Notes under the pieces: generated by a model
What the model saw: the letters and a program-made list of their open reading frames with translations, nothing else
Databases searched by the model: none
What the model was told of the DNA's origin: nothing
Shown here: in pieces, positions 1 to 6,032 of the stretch
How positions within the stretch are numbered: the stretch's first letter is position 1
Layout: each line of letters starts with the position of its first letter
Origin: an uncultured Opitutales bacterium
GTDB lineage: Bacteria; Verrucomicrobiota; Verrucomicrobiia; Opitutales; Intestinicryptomonadaceae
Assembly (NCBI GenBank): GCA_900552245.1
Contig: URYY01000125.1
Coordinates: 1 to 6,155, forward strand
Reading direction: 5' to 3'
DNA length: 6,155 nucleotides
Translations under genes and position numbers: made by a program

Positions 1-208
1 AATCAAGGCCGAGCCACTTCATTCCGTCTATCAAGACCTTAAGTGACTCCTCTGTATTTCTCTCCTTGTCAGTATCCTCTATTCTCAGGATAAATGTGCC
101 GCCCGTATGGCGGGCGTAAAGCCAGTTAAAAAGCGCAGTGCGCGCGCTTCCGATATGAAAGAATCCGGTGGGACTCGGTGCAAACCTTACTCTCGTTTTG
201 TCGCTCAT
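1..208 (-). CDS. gltX: Glutamyl-tRNA synthetase, N-terminal part (cut by window edge)
   Basis: This enzyme charges tRNA-Glu (in some bacteria also tRNA-Gln) with glutamate, using ATP, in the cytoplasm. Only the first 69 codons are present; the gene runs off the left edge. The visible part is the start of the class I catalytic Rossmann fold. It contains the GluRS signature RFAPSPTG (residues 8-15), the HIGH-type ATP motif as HIGS (18-21), then ARTALFNWLYARHTGG and LRIEDTD (about 41-47), all typical of GltX. The ATG at 208 is supported because the family signature begins a few residues after it. There is no Shine-Dalgarno sequence in front. Instead a TACAAT box ends 5 bases before the ATG, so the message could be leaderless. 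The panE-like gene ends 96 bases upstream on the same strand, so co-transcription is also possible. Discriminating GluRS or GlxRS specificity needs the missing part. Confidence 0.95.
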   Translation of the reverse strand, partial: MSDKTRVRFAPSPTGFFHIGSARTALFNWLYARHTGGTFILRIEDTDKERNTEESLKVLIDGMKWLGLD

Positions 209-213
209 AAAGG

Positions 214-219
214 ATTGTA
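214..219 (-). promoter_or_regulatory. Candidate -10 box of gltX, close to the ATG
   Basis: On the minus strand the hexamer TACAAT (5 of 6 bases to TATAAT) ends five bases before the gltX ATG. Transcription would then start at about the A of the ATG. No good -35 box is seen at 15-18 bases, so this is weaker than the panE promoter. gltX may instead be read through from panE. Confidence 0.3.
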
Positions 220-304
220 AGGTTGCCACAATTTTGCCCATTTTCAACAAAAATAACTCAAATTTGCCCCATATCGGCTCTTATTGCCCTCAAAGCCTCT
301 AAAA

Positions 305-1249
305 CTAGACTCCGGACAGGGTTTCCTTTTGCTTTAAAACTTCGTAAAATTTGTCGTAAACGGGCGTGTCTATCCCAAATTTTCTGCCGAGTTGGCAGAT
401 GTAGCCAGTGAGCGAGTCCAATTCAGATTTCCGCTTAGCCATAAAGTCGCGCTGCATTGATGTGGTTGAATCTGAGGGCATAAGTTTATCGTAGTCGGCC
501 AAAGTTGAGTCAAATAGATCCGCCTCAAGCTCCGGAAGCGATGCTTTTGCGATTTTGCAAAATTCCGAAAGCAAGTTCAACAGAGCCGCATTTGCCTCCT
601 CATTTTTCCTAAATTTTGCGTAGGGCAAGCCATAGTTTGACATCGCCGTTGAAAGTGGAGAGATAAATGCGAACTTGCGCCACACTCGCTCTAGTATTTT
701 TGGGGTGGTCTTGGCATTTATGCCCGCAGCCTTAAAAAGCTCGCGAAGCTCCGACAACCTAGCGTCCTCTCCGCGCGGCTTGCCAAACAAAAACAGGGGA
801 TTTGCCGAAGTGCACATCACCCTGCCCTTCTGCACGATTTGCGAGATTATGTATGCGCACGCAGGCGCCGTAAAATTTTCAGGAAAAGTCGCCGAAATTC
901 TGTCGTAAGCCTCTATTCCGTTTGCAAAAGGCACAAGCACAGTTTCCTTGCCCACACATGGAGAAATCCCTTCCAAAAAAGAATCAATAGAGTAATTTTT
1001 TGCGCAAAATAAAATGTAGTCGCAAAGGCCGATTTTTGCGGGATTATCGCAGACTAAATGAGCTTTACCGGCTATGGTCGAACCTTTAAACTCCAAGATT
1101 ATGCCGTCCCTTCTCACGGCGCTTAGAGTTTCGCCCCGGGCAATAAAATCAATCTGCGCCACTTTTGAATCGCTACCGTAGAAATTTGCAAGCCTTGCCC
1201 CCAAATAAGCACCGACGCCGCCAAGCCCAAAAATCGCAATCTTTTTCAT
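305..1249 (-). CDS. 2-dehydropantoate 2-reductase (ketopantoate reductase) family protein
   Basis: 314 residues, the usual family length. Family members use NADPH to reduce 2-dehydropantoate to pantoate in the pantothenate/CoA pathway, though many paralogues have unproven substrates. The N-terminal Rossmann fold shows the dinucleotide motif GLGGVG (8-13) followed by GARLA. FCAKNY (81-86) and FANGIEAY (108-115) match the strand-loop that contacts cofactor and substrate. The C-terminal helical domain has WRKF with the likely catalytic Lys192, and the closing signature TTSMQRDFMAKRKSELDSL with Glu276, then DTPVYDKFYEVL. Asn residues that in E. coli PanE lie 4 and 8 positions after the catalytic Lys appear here as Ile196 and Ser200, so the exact substrate is uncertain and I withhold the symbol panE. 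There is no Shine-Dalgarno sequence before the ATG, but a good promoter lies directly upstream. The gene appears to be its own transcription unit, possibly leading into gltX. Confidence 0.88.
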   Translation of the reverse strand: MKKIAIFGLGGVGAYLGARLANFYGSDSKVAQIDFIARGETLSAVRRDGIILEFKGSTIAGKAHLVCDNPAKIGLCDYILFCAKNYSIDSFLEGISPCVGKETVLVPFANGIEAYDRISATFPENFTAPACAYIISQIVQKGRVMCTSANPLFLFGKPRGEDARLSELRELFKAAGINAKTTPKILERVWRKFAFISPLSTAMSNYGLPYAKFRKNEEANAALLNLLSEFCKIAKASLPELEADLFDSTLADYDKLMPSDSTTSMQRDFMAKRKSELDSLTGYICQLGRKFGIDTPVYDKFYEVLKQKETLSGV

Positions 1250-1256
1250 AAGTTTT

Positions 1257-1284
1257 ATTATCGCAATTCCCTGCGAATTTTCAA
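1257..1284 (-). promoter_or_regulatory. Promoter of the panE-like gene, nearly leaderless
   Basis: On the minus strand there is a -35 box TTGAAA (1279-1284, 5 of 6 to consensus), a 16-base spacer and a -10 box GATAAT (1257-1262, 5 of 6). The -10 box ends only seven bases before the ATG at 1249, so the predicted transcription start is one or two bases upstream of the start codon or on it. The gene also lacks a Shine-Dalgarno sequence, which fits a leaderless message. Confidence 0.6.
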
Positions 1285-1299
1285 GCCCAATAAGGGCTT
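1283..1299. repeat. Perfect 6-bp inverted repeat overlapping the panE-like -35 box
   Basis: The sequence AAGCCC-aataa-GGGCTT can form a 6-bp stem with a 5-base loop. Its edge overlaps the -35 box of the panE-like promoter by two bases, so it could be a regulator site. It could also be a secondary hairpin behind rnhB. No T-run follows on either strand, so it is not a convincing terminator. Confidence 0.35.
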
Positions 1300-1360
1300 A
1301 AGTTAGCATTTTCCAATACTGCAAGAGTCTCTTGACAGGCAAATTAAATATAAAATCTCA

Positions 1361-1392
1361 AAATAAAAAATTGCGCTTCTGCGACGAAGCAA
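1361..1392 (-). terminator. Rho-independent terminator of the rnhC-rnhB operon
   Basis: Read on the minus strand, GCTTC and GAAGC pair around a 6-base loop, with two more T-A pairs possible across a 2-base bulge. This is followed by a TTTTTTATTTT tract. It lies about 80 bases past the rnhB stop and in the right orientation. The stem is short, so efficiency is uncertain. Confidence 0.6.
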
Positions 1393-1472
1393 AAAAACGG
1401 CAAACTCGCATTTTAACTCCGGAGAAATAAGAGATTTTCAAGACCGGAATTAACAAACGCAAAAGCGCAAAC

Positions 1473-2213
1473 TTAAAATAGCTCTCCCTGCACGCTCTTT
1501 TTGTCGGGCTCGCGCAAATTTTTTAGAAAGCTTGGTCTGTGAACGTCGCTAGCCCCATAGATTAGAAGGCTTTGCATGTGGGCGGGAGTCCCGTAGCCCT
1601 TGTGGACTTCAAAGCCGTACTGCGGATATTTTGGCGCGAGCGCCTCCATGAGCCTGTCTCGCGTTACTTTTGCTATTACCGAGGCCGCCGCTATCGCCAG
1701 GCTATTGGCATCGCCCTTTACAATCGCAAAGTGCCTGAATGGAAAATTCTTTAGCTTCACCCCGTCTATCAAAACTTCAGCCCTCGAGACGTCGCTTATC
1801 CCCTCGCCAAAGAGTGTTGCGGGCGCGGAAGATGAAGCCAAATTCAACCTGCCCCTGTCGTTTAACTTTTCTATGGCGCGCCGCATGGCAAGCTTTGTAG
1901 CGCCCAAAATATTTAGACTCTCTATCTCGGCAACCGACGCGCTCGCCGCCTCAAAGTCCAAAATTCCATTTTGCCTGAGATTTTCAAGCTTCTCGAAAAG
2001 CTCTGCGCGAGTGCGCGAATCTAGCTTCTTGGAATCGTCAAGAGCCGCAAGCGACTTTAGCAGAGACCTATCCTCGTAGAAGCTATCGCCAATGCAAGTT
2101 GCAGCAGCCACCACATCTCCGGCCAAAGCCCCCCTGCCGGCCTCGTCAACGCCCACCAAAAAGCGCTTGTAGCGCAGGTACTGCCCGTCAAACTCGGCAA
2201 GCTTTAAAATCAT
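1473..2213 (-). CDS. rnhB: Ribonuclease HII
   Basis: RNase HII cuts the RNA strand of RNA/DNA hybrids and nicks DNA at single misincorporated ribonucleotides, starting ribonucleotide excision repair. The four metal-binding carboxylates are visible: Asp23 and Glu24 in GVDEAGRG, Asp150 in LIDG and Asp168 in KGDANS. The GRG motif (26-28), which reads the RNA-DNA junction, DDSKKL (59-64), AAASVIAKVTRD (175-186) and YPQYGFEVHKGYGTPAH (196-212) complete the family pattern. At 246 residues it is longer than the usual 200-225. The extra length appears to be a Ser/Ala-rich stretch at about 121-145, before the LIDG strand, and a charged C-terminus. The ATG overlaps the rnhC stop as ATGA, and AGAGG lies seven bases upstream inside rnhC, so translation is probably coupled. 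The C-terminal GELF resembles a clamp-binding tail only loosely; I infer no function from it. Confidence 0.96.
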   Translation of the reverse strand: MILKLAEFDGQYLRYKRFLVGVDEAGRGALAGDVVAAATCIGDSFYEDRSLLKSLAALDDSKKLDSRTRAELFEKLENLRQNGILDFEAASASVAEIESLNILGATKLAMRRAIEKLNDRGRLNLASSSAPATLFGEGISDVSRAEVLIDGVKLKNFPFRHFAIVKGDANSLAIAAASVIAKVTRDRLMEALAPKYPQYGFEVHKGYGTPAHMQSLLIYGASDVHRPSFLKNLREPDKKSVQGELF

Positions 2214-3178
2214 TGCACAGCCTCTTTCAGAGCCTCCTGAGCCGTCTTAAAATGCATCTTTGCGAATGCCGGCAACTTTTCGGGACCAAACTTTTTTACT
2301 ATCCCGACAGCCTGCTCGCGCGTCTTTGCGCTGGCGCCCTTCATGAGGTCCTCTCCGAACTCCTTTGAGAGCTTCTTAAGCGCGAATATATATGTTGCCC
2401 TCGCAATTATCGAGGCTGCAGCCACTACCGGATCGGATTCCGCCTTGGTCTGCATCTTAAGCTCAAAATTCTTGACTCCGTCAGTCTTTATCTGCCTCTG
2501 GACAAGCGGCTGCTTTGTGAATTGGTCCAACATTCCCCACGGTACAAAGCGCTCCTGCAAAGCGCCCTCTAGAGCCTTTGCATGCATCCAAGCAAGCATC
2601 TTATTTAGATTTCCAAAGCGCCTGTAAAGCTCGTTGTACTTGAGCATATTTGCGTAGCTTACCTTTACGACCACATTCTTTGTGTCGCGTATTTTCTTTG
2701 CCATGGCAAGGGCTGCCTTGTCGCTGGTAACTTTTTTTGACTCCTTTAAATCCTCATCCTGCCACTTTTTTACGGCATCTGCATCGGCTATCACGCAGGC
2801 TGCTACAATCGGGCCGAACAAGTCGCCCTTGCCGCTTTCGTCCAAGCCCGCGTGAGCCTCAAACCACTCGGGGTGGAGAGCCTCGTCATAGCCGAATTCG
2901 GCAACTCCAAGAATCTCCGGCTCAAGGACAAAGCTCACAAAGTCCTCCGTGCCCTTGCCCTGAATAACGAGCTTGCCCGATTTGTATGCAACCACATTCA
3001 CATCGCGGCTCTTATACGCGTAAGCTGAGTAATCTACATTGTACGGAGCCCAAAGGTGACCGTCGAGCCACTCTCCCAAAGCCTTCATTTGGGATGCATT
3101 TATCGCCCTAGTGTACAGAGTTTTTTTCTTTGGGCCCAGCTCCTGAGCCAAATCGCCGTATGTCTTTGGTCTTTTCAT
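2210..3178 (-). CDS. rnhC: Ribonuclease HIII
   Basis: RNase HIII is the type 2 RNase H paralogue that degrades RNA in RNA/DNA hybrids such as R-loops and primers, binding substrate through an N-terminal TBP-like domain. That domain is seen at about 20-90, with the family pattern NVVAYKSGKLVIQGKGTEDF (61-80) and LEPEIL. The catalytic domain begins with GLDESGKGDLFGPIV (111-125), giving Asp113 and Glu114. Asp218 in LDQF and Glu247 in TKAES are the likely remaining metal ligands. AAASIIARATYI (253-264) replaces the IAK..RD motif of RNase HII, as usual for HIII. The length of 322 residues is normal. It is the first gene of the operon with rnhB, sharing ATGA. The ATG has only a GAG directly in front, so initiation is weak by Shine-Dalgarno standards. 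The terminator of the upstream exported-protein gene lies 20 bases before the ATG. Confidence 0.95.
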   Translation of the reverse strand: MKRPKTYGDLAQELGPKKKTLYTRAINASQMKALGEWLDGHLWAPYNVDYSAYAYKSRDVNVVAYKSGKLVIQGKGTEDFVSFVLEPEILGVAEFGYDEALHPEWFEAHAGLDESGKGDLFGPIVAACVIADADAVKKWQDEDLKESKKVTSDKAALAMAKKIRDTKNVVVKVSYANMLKYNELYRRFGNLNKMLAWMHAKALEGALQERFVPWGMLDQFTKQPLVQRQIKTDGVKNFELKMQTKAESDPVVAAASIIARATYIFALKKLSKEFGEDLMKGASAKTREQAVGIVKKFGPEKLPAFAKMHFKTAQEALKEAVQ

Positions 3179-3195
3179 CTCAAAAATAGAATGGA

Positions 3196-3241
3196 AAATA
3201 AAAAAAATGCGCTTACCCAGTAAATCTCAAGGCGCGCATTT
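3196..3241 (-). terminator. Strong intrinsic terminator of the exported-protein gene
   Basis: On the minus strand an 8-bp perfect stem (AAATGCGC at 3234-3241 with GCGCATTT at 3205-3212) encloses a 21-base loop. The stem's last T residues continue into TTTTTTTTATTTT. It starts 20 bases past the stop codon at 3262 and ends just before rnhC, so most transcription from the upstream gene should stop here. Confidence 0.75.
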
Positions 3242-3247
3242 CTTCAA
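3219..3247 (-). promoter_or_regulatory. Possible rnhC promoter nested in the upstream terminator
   Basis: On the minus strand TTGAAG (3242-3247) and TTTACT (3219-3224), each 4 of 6 to consensus, are separated by 17 bases. Transcription would start near 3212, inside the terminator stem, leaving a leader of about 33 bases. The match is modest, but rnhC needs a promoter somewhere between the terminator loop and its ATG unless it relies on read-through. Confidence 0.3.
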
Positions 3248-3261
3248 CACAAAAATAAAAG

Positions 3262-3993
3262 CTACCAAACCGGCTCGTAGAGCCCTAGATTGTACCTCTT
3301 CATTTCAGAAAAGGCTATCCACTGCACTATCTCCATATTGTTTGCCGCAAGAATTGCCACCTCGGAGGACTCCGGATTTATTCCAACCACAATGAAATAC
3401 TCCTTTGTGTAGTAACCTGAAAAAATTTCATTTGTCGGAGATTTAAAAATCTTTTTTGGCAACAATTTTTTCCACTCTTGGATATTGCTTGAGGAGTGCC
3501 TGTCATTTGTTCTGCTGGATATATACTGGTAGAAATTGTCAATGTCAGCCCCGCACCAAAATAGGTGAACGCCAGCCTGTATTCTAGACTTAATATTGCT
3601 CTCAGTCATATTCAGCTTGCTAAAGCGCGAGCCCGTCTTTGCCATGACGGAATTTATTGCAACGAATATTCCGTCCACAGTTTTATCCGGCAGCTCGCTG
3701 TATTTTTCAAAGACCTTATCAATATCAATCCAGGGGAAATAATAGTTGAAAAACAGATCCAGATTTCTTGGAAAGTTCGGCAGATATTTTACGGAATCGG
3801 GCATGGGCCTCAACATGATATCGCCGTTTGGGCGGTTTATTACGTTCTTTTTTAGGTCTGCCCTATTCAATTTTAGAGCGGCTTTAGTTTTTTTTACAGG
3901 CTTTGAGTCGGCCTCAGCGGCGTAGCTTGCGAATCCTGCGGACAATATCGCAATTGAAAACACAAAGCACAATACTTTTCTAAAAATCCCCAT
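3262..3993 (-). CDS. Exported protein of unknown function, possibly an inactive C39-like fold
   Basis: 243 residues from the chosen ATG. The open frame extends upstream to 4170, but that would run into rny. ATG 3993 has GGAG six bases before it; ATG 4005, four codons earlier, also has GGAG and is the alternative. A type I signal peptide is clear: MGIFRK, a hydrophobic core (about 7-22) and SYA|AE, with likely cleavage after Ala25. A basic linker (31-50) follows, then a soluble domain. The order WIDIDKVFEKY (88-98), KTVDGIFVAINSVM (104-117), IKSRIQAGVHLFW (134-146), YFIVVGINPESSEVAI (199-214) and LGLYEPVW at the end resembles C39-like papain-fold proteins I recall from verrucomicrobia. However, no Cys stands where the nucleophile would be and no His precedes the IVVGIN strand; the only mature Cys is Cys147. 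If the kinship is real, the protein would be inactive. The gene stands alone, divergent from rny, with its own terminator. Confidence 0.75.
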   Translation of the reverse strand: MGIFRKVLCFVFSIAILSAGFASYAAEADSKPVKKTKAALKLNRADLKKNVINRPNGDIMLRPMPDSVKYLPNFPRNLDLFFNYYFPWIDIDKVFEKYSELPDKTVDGIFVAINSVMAKTGSRFSKLNMTESNIKSRIQAGVHLFWCGADIDNFYQYISSRTNDRHSSSNIQEWKKLLPKKIFKSPTNEIFSGYYTKEYFIVVGINPESSEVAILAANNMEIVQWIAFSEMKRYNLGLYEPVW

Positions 3994-4042
3994 AAAATAC
4001 TCCATCCACACTCCGATTAAATTTGTTAGAGTAAAGCGGATA

Positions 4043-4060
4043 ATATAAAACATTTTATAT
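4043..4060. repeat. 18-bp AT-rich inverted repeat between divergent genes
   Basis: ATATAAAA and TTTTATAT form a perfect 8-bp dyad around a CA centre, about midway in the 152-base gap between the exported-protein gene and rny. Each strand carries a TATAAA hexamer that could serve as a -10 box. On the minus side TATTAT (4040-4045), and on the plus side TTGTTA (4023-4028) fifteen bases before TATAAA, are weak promoter candidates. It could be an operator, a bidirectional -10 region or simply AT-rich chance. No better promoter is visible in the gap. Confidence 0.4.
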
Positions 4061-4145
4061 ATCAAGAACTTTTTTTCTAAAAAACTTGCAATGCTCAGGC
4101 AAATTGCTAGCCTTAACTGTTCCGTAAAAGAATGGGGGATTTGTT

Positions 4146-5663
4146 TTGACCTACGATATTTTTGACACAAACACGATTTTGCTAGGGCTGCTGTCGGCAG
4201 TCTTGGCAGCGGAGTGCATTATATTGTTTGTCAGGATACAGTCAATGCGCCACAAGATAAACTCGCGCCTTGAAGAGTTTGTGCGCGACGAGCGAATGAA
4301 GATTGAACATAGGAAGTCTGAGCTTGAGCTGGAACTTAAGCAGAGGGCGATGTCGCTGGAGTCGGAGTATGAAAATTTGGAATCAAACACAAGGCAGGCA
4401 AAAGCACTTTTGGACGAGCAGATAGAGAAGTCTCGCTTTGAAATACAAAAGGCAAAAATAGCCTCGCAAAATGCCGAGAACGAGCACAAAAACTACTTGA
4501 AGCTCGCAAAGATGTGCGAGGAGAAGTTGGAGCTTTACACAGATAAACTCGCGCAACTCTCTGGGCTTGATGCCGAGAAGTTGAGAGAGGAAGCCAAGAG
4601 CCAAATTCTGAAATCGTGCAAAGAAAGCCTAAATACCTACAGGCGCGAACTATTTAAAAAGTCTGCCTTGGAAATCGATATGCAGGCAAAGAGGGTCCTG
4701 ATAGATTCCGTCATGCGGGCTGCTACAAACCTAAACGCGCAGATAAATTCAAACATAGTAAAGCTTCCAAACGAAGCGATGAAAGGCAGGCTCATAGGCA
4801 AAGAGGGGCGCAACATACGCTCCTTTGAAGCCGCTACGGAAACTACCCTTGTGATAGACGAGACTCCGGACTCCGTCATGATTTCATCCTTTGACCCGGC
4901 CCGGCGCGAGATTGCGAAAGTTGCGCTGACGAGGCTTTTGCAAGACGGCAGAATAAATCCGCTCACGATAGAGTCCGCAGTTGCCTCGGCAAAGAGCGAG
5001 GTTGAAAAGGACGCGATAGACTACGGGCGCGCGGCCTGCGAGCAGACAAATATAAAGAATCTGCCGGACGAAGTGCTAACGCTTCTCGGGAACCTGAGGT
5101 TTCACCTTTCGCTAAATCAAAACAGCCTTGAGCATTCCGTCGAGACGGCGCAAATAGCTGCTGCACTTGCAATAGAATTGGATTGCGACCCCTATGTGGC
5201 GCGCCGAAGCGGGCTGCTGCACGACATAGGCAAAGCCACCCACTCCGAGCTTTCGCACGCCCGCTCCGGGGCGCAAATACTCAGAAAATACGGGGAAGAT
5301 GAAATTGTTGTGAGAGCCGTTGAGGGGCATCATGACGAAGTTGCAGGCGGGATATACGGGGCGATAGTAAAAATTGCGGACACAATTTCGGCCACCCGCC
5401 CCGGCGCCAGAATGGAACCTGTCGACGGCTACTTTACAAGGATGAAGACGCTTGAGGATACGGCAAAATCTTTTGAGGGAGTCTTGTCGGCCTACGCCCT
5501 TCAAGCGGGGCGCGAGCTAAGGGTTATAGTTGAGCCCGAGAAGGTTGACGATGAATCGGCAGTAATTTTGCTTGCCAAAATTAAAGATAAAATTTCGGAA
5601 AAGATAGATAGGACAGTTCCTGTAAAAATTACCCTTATAAGGGAAAGGCGCTTTACGGTTTAG
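4146..5663 (+). CDS. rny: Ribonuclease Y, membrane-anchored endoribonuclease
   Basis: RNase Y starts mRNA decay by cutting single-stranded RNA, often at 5'-monophosphate transcripts, as a dimer tethered to the inner face of the membrane. The family domain order is complete. There is one membrane helix (about 11-30), a long charged coiled coil (about 36-165), a KH domain with the GxxG loop as GKEG (218-221) in GRLIGKEGRNIRSFEAAT, and an HD domain. The HD metal site is intact: His330 in LEHS, His359-Asp360 in LLHDIGKA, His395/His396 in EGHHDE and Asp412 in KIADTISATRPGAR. The C-terminal domain has GVLSAYALQAGRELRVIVEP and ends in ITLIRERRFTV. At 505 residues it is close to the usual 510-520. 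The start is a TTG, chosen because GGGGGA lies six bases upstream, an in-frame stop (4125-4127) excludes a longer start, and the next Met would delete the membrane helix. It is transcribed away from the rnhCB side as a single gene. Confidence 0.97.
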   Translation: MTYDIFDTNTILLGLLSAVLAAECIILFVRIQSMRHKINSRLEEFVRDERMKIEHRKSELELELKQRAMSLESEYENLESNTRQAKALLDEQIEKSRFEIQKAKIASQNAENEHKNYLKLAKMCEEKLELYTDKLAQLSGLDAEKLREEAKSQILKSCKESLNTYRRELFKKSALEIDMQAKRVLIDSVMRAATNLNAQINSNIVKLPNEAMKGRLIGKEGRNIRSFEAATETTLVIDETPDSVMISSFDPARREIAKVALTRLLQDGRINPLTIESAVASAKSEVEKDAIDYGRAACEQTNIKNLPDEVLTLLGNLRFHLSLNQNSLEHSVETAQIAAALAIELDCDPYVARRSGLLHDIGKATHSELSHARSGAQILRKYGEDEIVVRAVEGHHDEVAGGIYGAIVKIADTISATRPGARMEPVDGYFTRMKTLEDTAKSFEGVLSAYALQAGRELRVIVEPEKVDDESAVILLAKIKDKISEKIDRTVPVKITLIRERRFTV

Positions 5664-5939
5664 CGGAATTTGGCATTCGATGCAGCATGAGGATTTTTGC
5701 TTGTATGTGGCAAGCTTCACTACTTGCTGTTTTAGAGAGACTAGAGGTGTGAGGCACCCAGATTTTATTTTTTAAGAAAAAAGTCTTTGACTTTGAATTT
5801 ATTTTGCAGATAATGGTTTGCTTTAAAATTTGTATTGCGCGTGTAGAGCTTGCCATTGCACGGTAGCGACTAGCTCGCTTTGCAGATTTTACTAAATGGC
5901 TTGGGCGGCAGTCTTATTCTCTGTGCTTCCGAGCGATTT
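5664..5939. other. Non-coding gap between rny and tRNA-Ser
   Basis: I see no gene here. A 31-codon plus-strand frame from 5680 and a 67-codon minus-strand frame ending at 5653 lack ribosome binding sites and recognisable sequence. Small hairpins are present: GCAAG/CTTGC (5710-5727), GGTG/CACC (5746-5758) with a T-run, and AAAGTC-TTT-GACTTT (5780-5794). No clear tRNA promoter could be picked out. Confidence 0.5.
5746..5775 (+). terminator. Weak candidate terminator downstream of rny
   Basis: A 4-bp stem GGTG/CACC with a 5-base loop is followed, after a few bases, by TTTTATTTTTT. A second hairpin, AAAGTC-TTT-GACTTT (5780-5794), lies just beyond. Either could end rny transcripts, but both stems are short and there is no firm call. 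Confidence 0.3.
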
Positions 5940-6029
5940 GGAGAGGTGTCCGAGTGGTTTAAGGAGCACGATTGGAAATCGTGTATAGGTTAACGCTTAT
6001 CGTGAGTTCGAATCTCATCCTCTCCGCCA
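5940..6029 (+). tRNA. tRNA-Ser (anticodon GGA), CCA encoded
   Basis: The 90-base cloverleaf folds cleanly. The acceptor arms are GGAGAGG (5940-5946) and CCTCTCC (6019-6025), with discriminator G6026 and genomic CCA (6027-6029). The anticodon stem CACGA/TCGTG (5967-5971, 5979-5983) holds the loop TTGGAAA, so the anticodon GGA at 5974-5976 reads UCC and UCU serine codons. A long variable arm (about 5985-6000, ATAGG/CTTAT), the hallmark of tRNA-Ser, precedes the T arm with TTCGAAT. A strong terminator follows nine bases after the CCA, so this is a single-tRNA unit. The G discriminator and the long arm agree with SerRS recognition. Confidence 0.97.
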
Positions 6030-6032
6030 CTT

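Noticed and set aside
1332..1356. TTGACA followed by TATAAA/TAAAAT on the plus strand, promoter-like
   Set aside because: The spacers are only 11-13 bases and no plus-strand gene or RNA lies downstream; the A/T tract is explained by the rnhB terminator.
1600..2079. 159-codon plus-strand open frame opposite rnhB
   Set aside because: It is antisense to a gene with an intact RNase HII active site, its composition is Ser/Ala-rich as expected from a reversed frame, and it has no recognisable domain.
3994..4170. Longer N-terminus for the exported protein, up to 4170
   Set aside because: It would add 59 residues in front of a clear signal peptide and overlap the rny start; ATG 3993 (or 4005) has a good GGAG site.
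5112..5504. 130-codon minus-strand open frame inside rny
   Set aside because: It lies wholly opposite the conserved HD domain of RNase Y and shows no family features.
5680..5775. 31-codon plus-strand open frame starting MQHEDF
   Set aside because: No Shine-Dalgarno sequence, runs through the candidate rny terminator, no recognisable motif.
5653..5856. 67-codon minus-strand open frame behind rny
   Set aside because: No ribosome binding site, no recognisable sequence, and its end overlaps the rny 3' end; likely chance.
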